From Cyanobacteria bacterium HKST-UBA02 (GTDB lineage Bacteria > Cyanobacteriota > Vampirovibrionia > Obscuribacterales > Obscuribacteraceae): DNA of 7,794 nucleotides. Location: assembly GCA_020431945.1 (NCBI GenBank), contig JAGQHH010000295.1:1-7794 (forward strand), given 5' to 3'. The notes beneath the pieces are model-generated. The model was not told the origin of the DNA and made no database searches. It saw nothing but the letters and a program-made list of their open reading frames with translations. The first letter of the stretch is position 1, and each line of letters starts with the position of its first letter. Both the position numbers and the translations under genes were made by a program. This document shows positions 6,974 to 7,794 of this stretch, one piece after another.

Positions 6974-7794
6974 CTACTCTATCACAGCCTCTGGCTCGTC
7001 TTCGTCTTTGTCTTCGGGCTTGATGGGCTTCATGGTCGGAAATGCGATGACGTCCTTGATCGAATCCGAGTCGGTGAGGAACATCACCAGCCGGTCGATG
7101 CCGATACCGATTCCCATGGTTGGTGGCATTCCATATTCCATAGCGAGGATAAAGTCGAGATCGAGAGGCATGGCTTCTTCGTCTCCGGCGGCTTTCTTGC
7201 GGGCCTGCTCTTCCAGGCGGGCTCTCTGATCCCGGGGATCGGTCAGCTCGCTGTAACCATTGGCCAGCTCTCGTCCGAAAACGAAGAGCTCGAAACGCTC
7301 CACCTCTCCGGGGTTCTCTCTGTGCGCCTTGGTCAGGGGCGAAATCTCCACCGGATAATCGATGATGAAGGTCGGCTGTATAAGCGTGCTTTCCACTTTC
7401 GATTCGAAGATGGCATTGACCACTTCGCCGCGGGTCTTCTCGTTCTCCAGCTCGACGCCGAGCTCCCCGGCGATTGCTTTGCATTGCTCGAAAGTAGCGT
7501 CGGCGGTGATGGTCTTGCCGGTCACCTCTTTGATGGCGTCCACCATGCGGACTCTCCGGAAAGGACGGTCGAAGCTTATCGTCTCGCCCTGATAAGAGAC
7601 GGTGCCGGAGCCGGTCACTTTCGTGGCGCAGTCCAGGATCATCTCCTCGGCGAAGTCCATGAGCTCGTTATAGTCACCATAGGCACAGTACATCTCGAGC
7701 ATGGTGAACTCGGGATTATGCTTGGGGCTGATACCCTCGTTGCGGAATATCCTGCCGATCTCATAAACACGCTCGAAGCCGCCCACGATCAGGC
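6974..7794 (-). CDS. lysS: Lysyl-tRNA synthetase, class II (partial, N-terminal part beyond window)
   Basis: Class II aminoacyl-tRNA synthetase that activates lysine with ATP and charges tRNA-Lys in the cytoplasm. The window holds about 272 C-terminal residues of a family usually about 490-510 long; the tRNA-binding OB-fold and motif 1 lie beyond the right edge, where the frame stays open. Seen: class II motif 2 region [13 protein letters not shown] with FRNEG at nt 7747-7733, [11 protein letters not shown] just after it, the substrate-pocket segment around [36 protein letters not shown], and motif 3 [11 protein letters not shown] at nt 7114-7082, then AFPTMKP. After this the protein has an acidic tail of about 17 residues ([14 protein letters not shown] included), longer than the usual short end. 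Stop is TAG at 6976-6974. Followed at 4 nt by an unknown gene on the same strand. Identification is very secure. Confidence 0.97.
   Translation of the reverse strand, partial: LIVGGFERVYEIGRIFRNEGISPKHNPEFTMLEMYCAYGDYNELMDFAEEMILDCATKVTGSGTVSYQGETISFDRPFRRVRMVDAIKEVTGKTITADATFEQCKAIAGELGVELENEKTRGEVVNAIFESKVESTLIQPTFIIDYPVEISPLTKAHRENPGEVERFELFVFGRELANGYSELTDPRDQRARLEEQARKKAAGDEEAMPLDLDFILAMEYGMPPTMGIGIGIDRLVMFLTDSDSIKDVIAFPTMKPIKPEDKDEDEPEAVIE

Noticed and set aside
6520..7023. 167-codon plus-strand ORF over the unknown gene and the lysS 3' end
   Set aside because: The opposite strand gives a better case: a start 4 nt after the lysS stop and an end exactly at the kinase stop. The plus-strand frame would run into lysS.

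Overview
The window reads as an ordinary chromosomal segment of a bacterium with moderately high GC. It holds five complete genes and two genes cut by the window edges. The partial F1-ATPase beta subunit has a cyanobacterial-type N-terminal region. Its gene, atpD, starts its own transcription unit instead of following atpA and atpG, which is the split arrangement known from Cyanobacteria and a few other phyla. Together with large TPR-linked Hanks-type kinases, this makes a non-photosynthetic relative of Cyanobacteria (Melainabacteria/Vampirovibrionia, for example an Obscuribacterales-like lineage) my best guess. That is inference, not proof; no rRNA or marker tree is available here.

Layout: (1) 1-1267, minus strand, atpD, missing its C-terminus. 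(2) 1268-1409, an AT-richer divergent intergenic region that should carry the promoters of atpD and of the plus-strand cluster. (3) 1410-6495, four plus-strand genes in a row: a two-TM potassium channel with a cytoplasmic RCK/TrkA module (MthK architecture), a DUF1292-family small acidic protein, an atypical soluble Ser/Thr kinase homologue, and a 904-residue transmembrane Ser/Thr kinase with an N-terminal Cys4 zinc-ribbon-like motif and a C-terminal TPR-rich region. Gaps are 9, 64 and 6 nt and I see no terminator between them, so they probably form one operon. (4) 6496-6969, minus strand, an unrecognised 157-residue protein whose stop codon directly abuts the stop codon of the kinase. (5) 6974-7794, minus strand, the C-terminal half of class II lysyl-tRNA synthetase (lysS), 4 nt upstream of the unknown gene and probably co-transcribed with it.

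The housekeeping genes at both ends (atpD, lysS) are conventional. The interest lies in the plus-strand cluster. A potassium channel, a DUF1292 protein and two unlike Hanks-type kinases share one apparent transcript. The first kinase has HGD in place of HRD and DCG in place of DFG. The second could connect an extracytoplasmic TPR region to a cytoplasmic kinase. A link between ion flux and protein phosphorylation is a reasonable hypothesis, but only gene order supports it. I found no mobile element, CRISPR array, tRNA or rRNA in the window.
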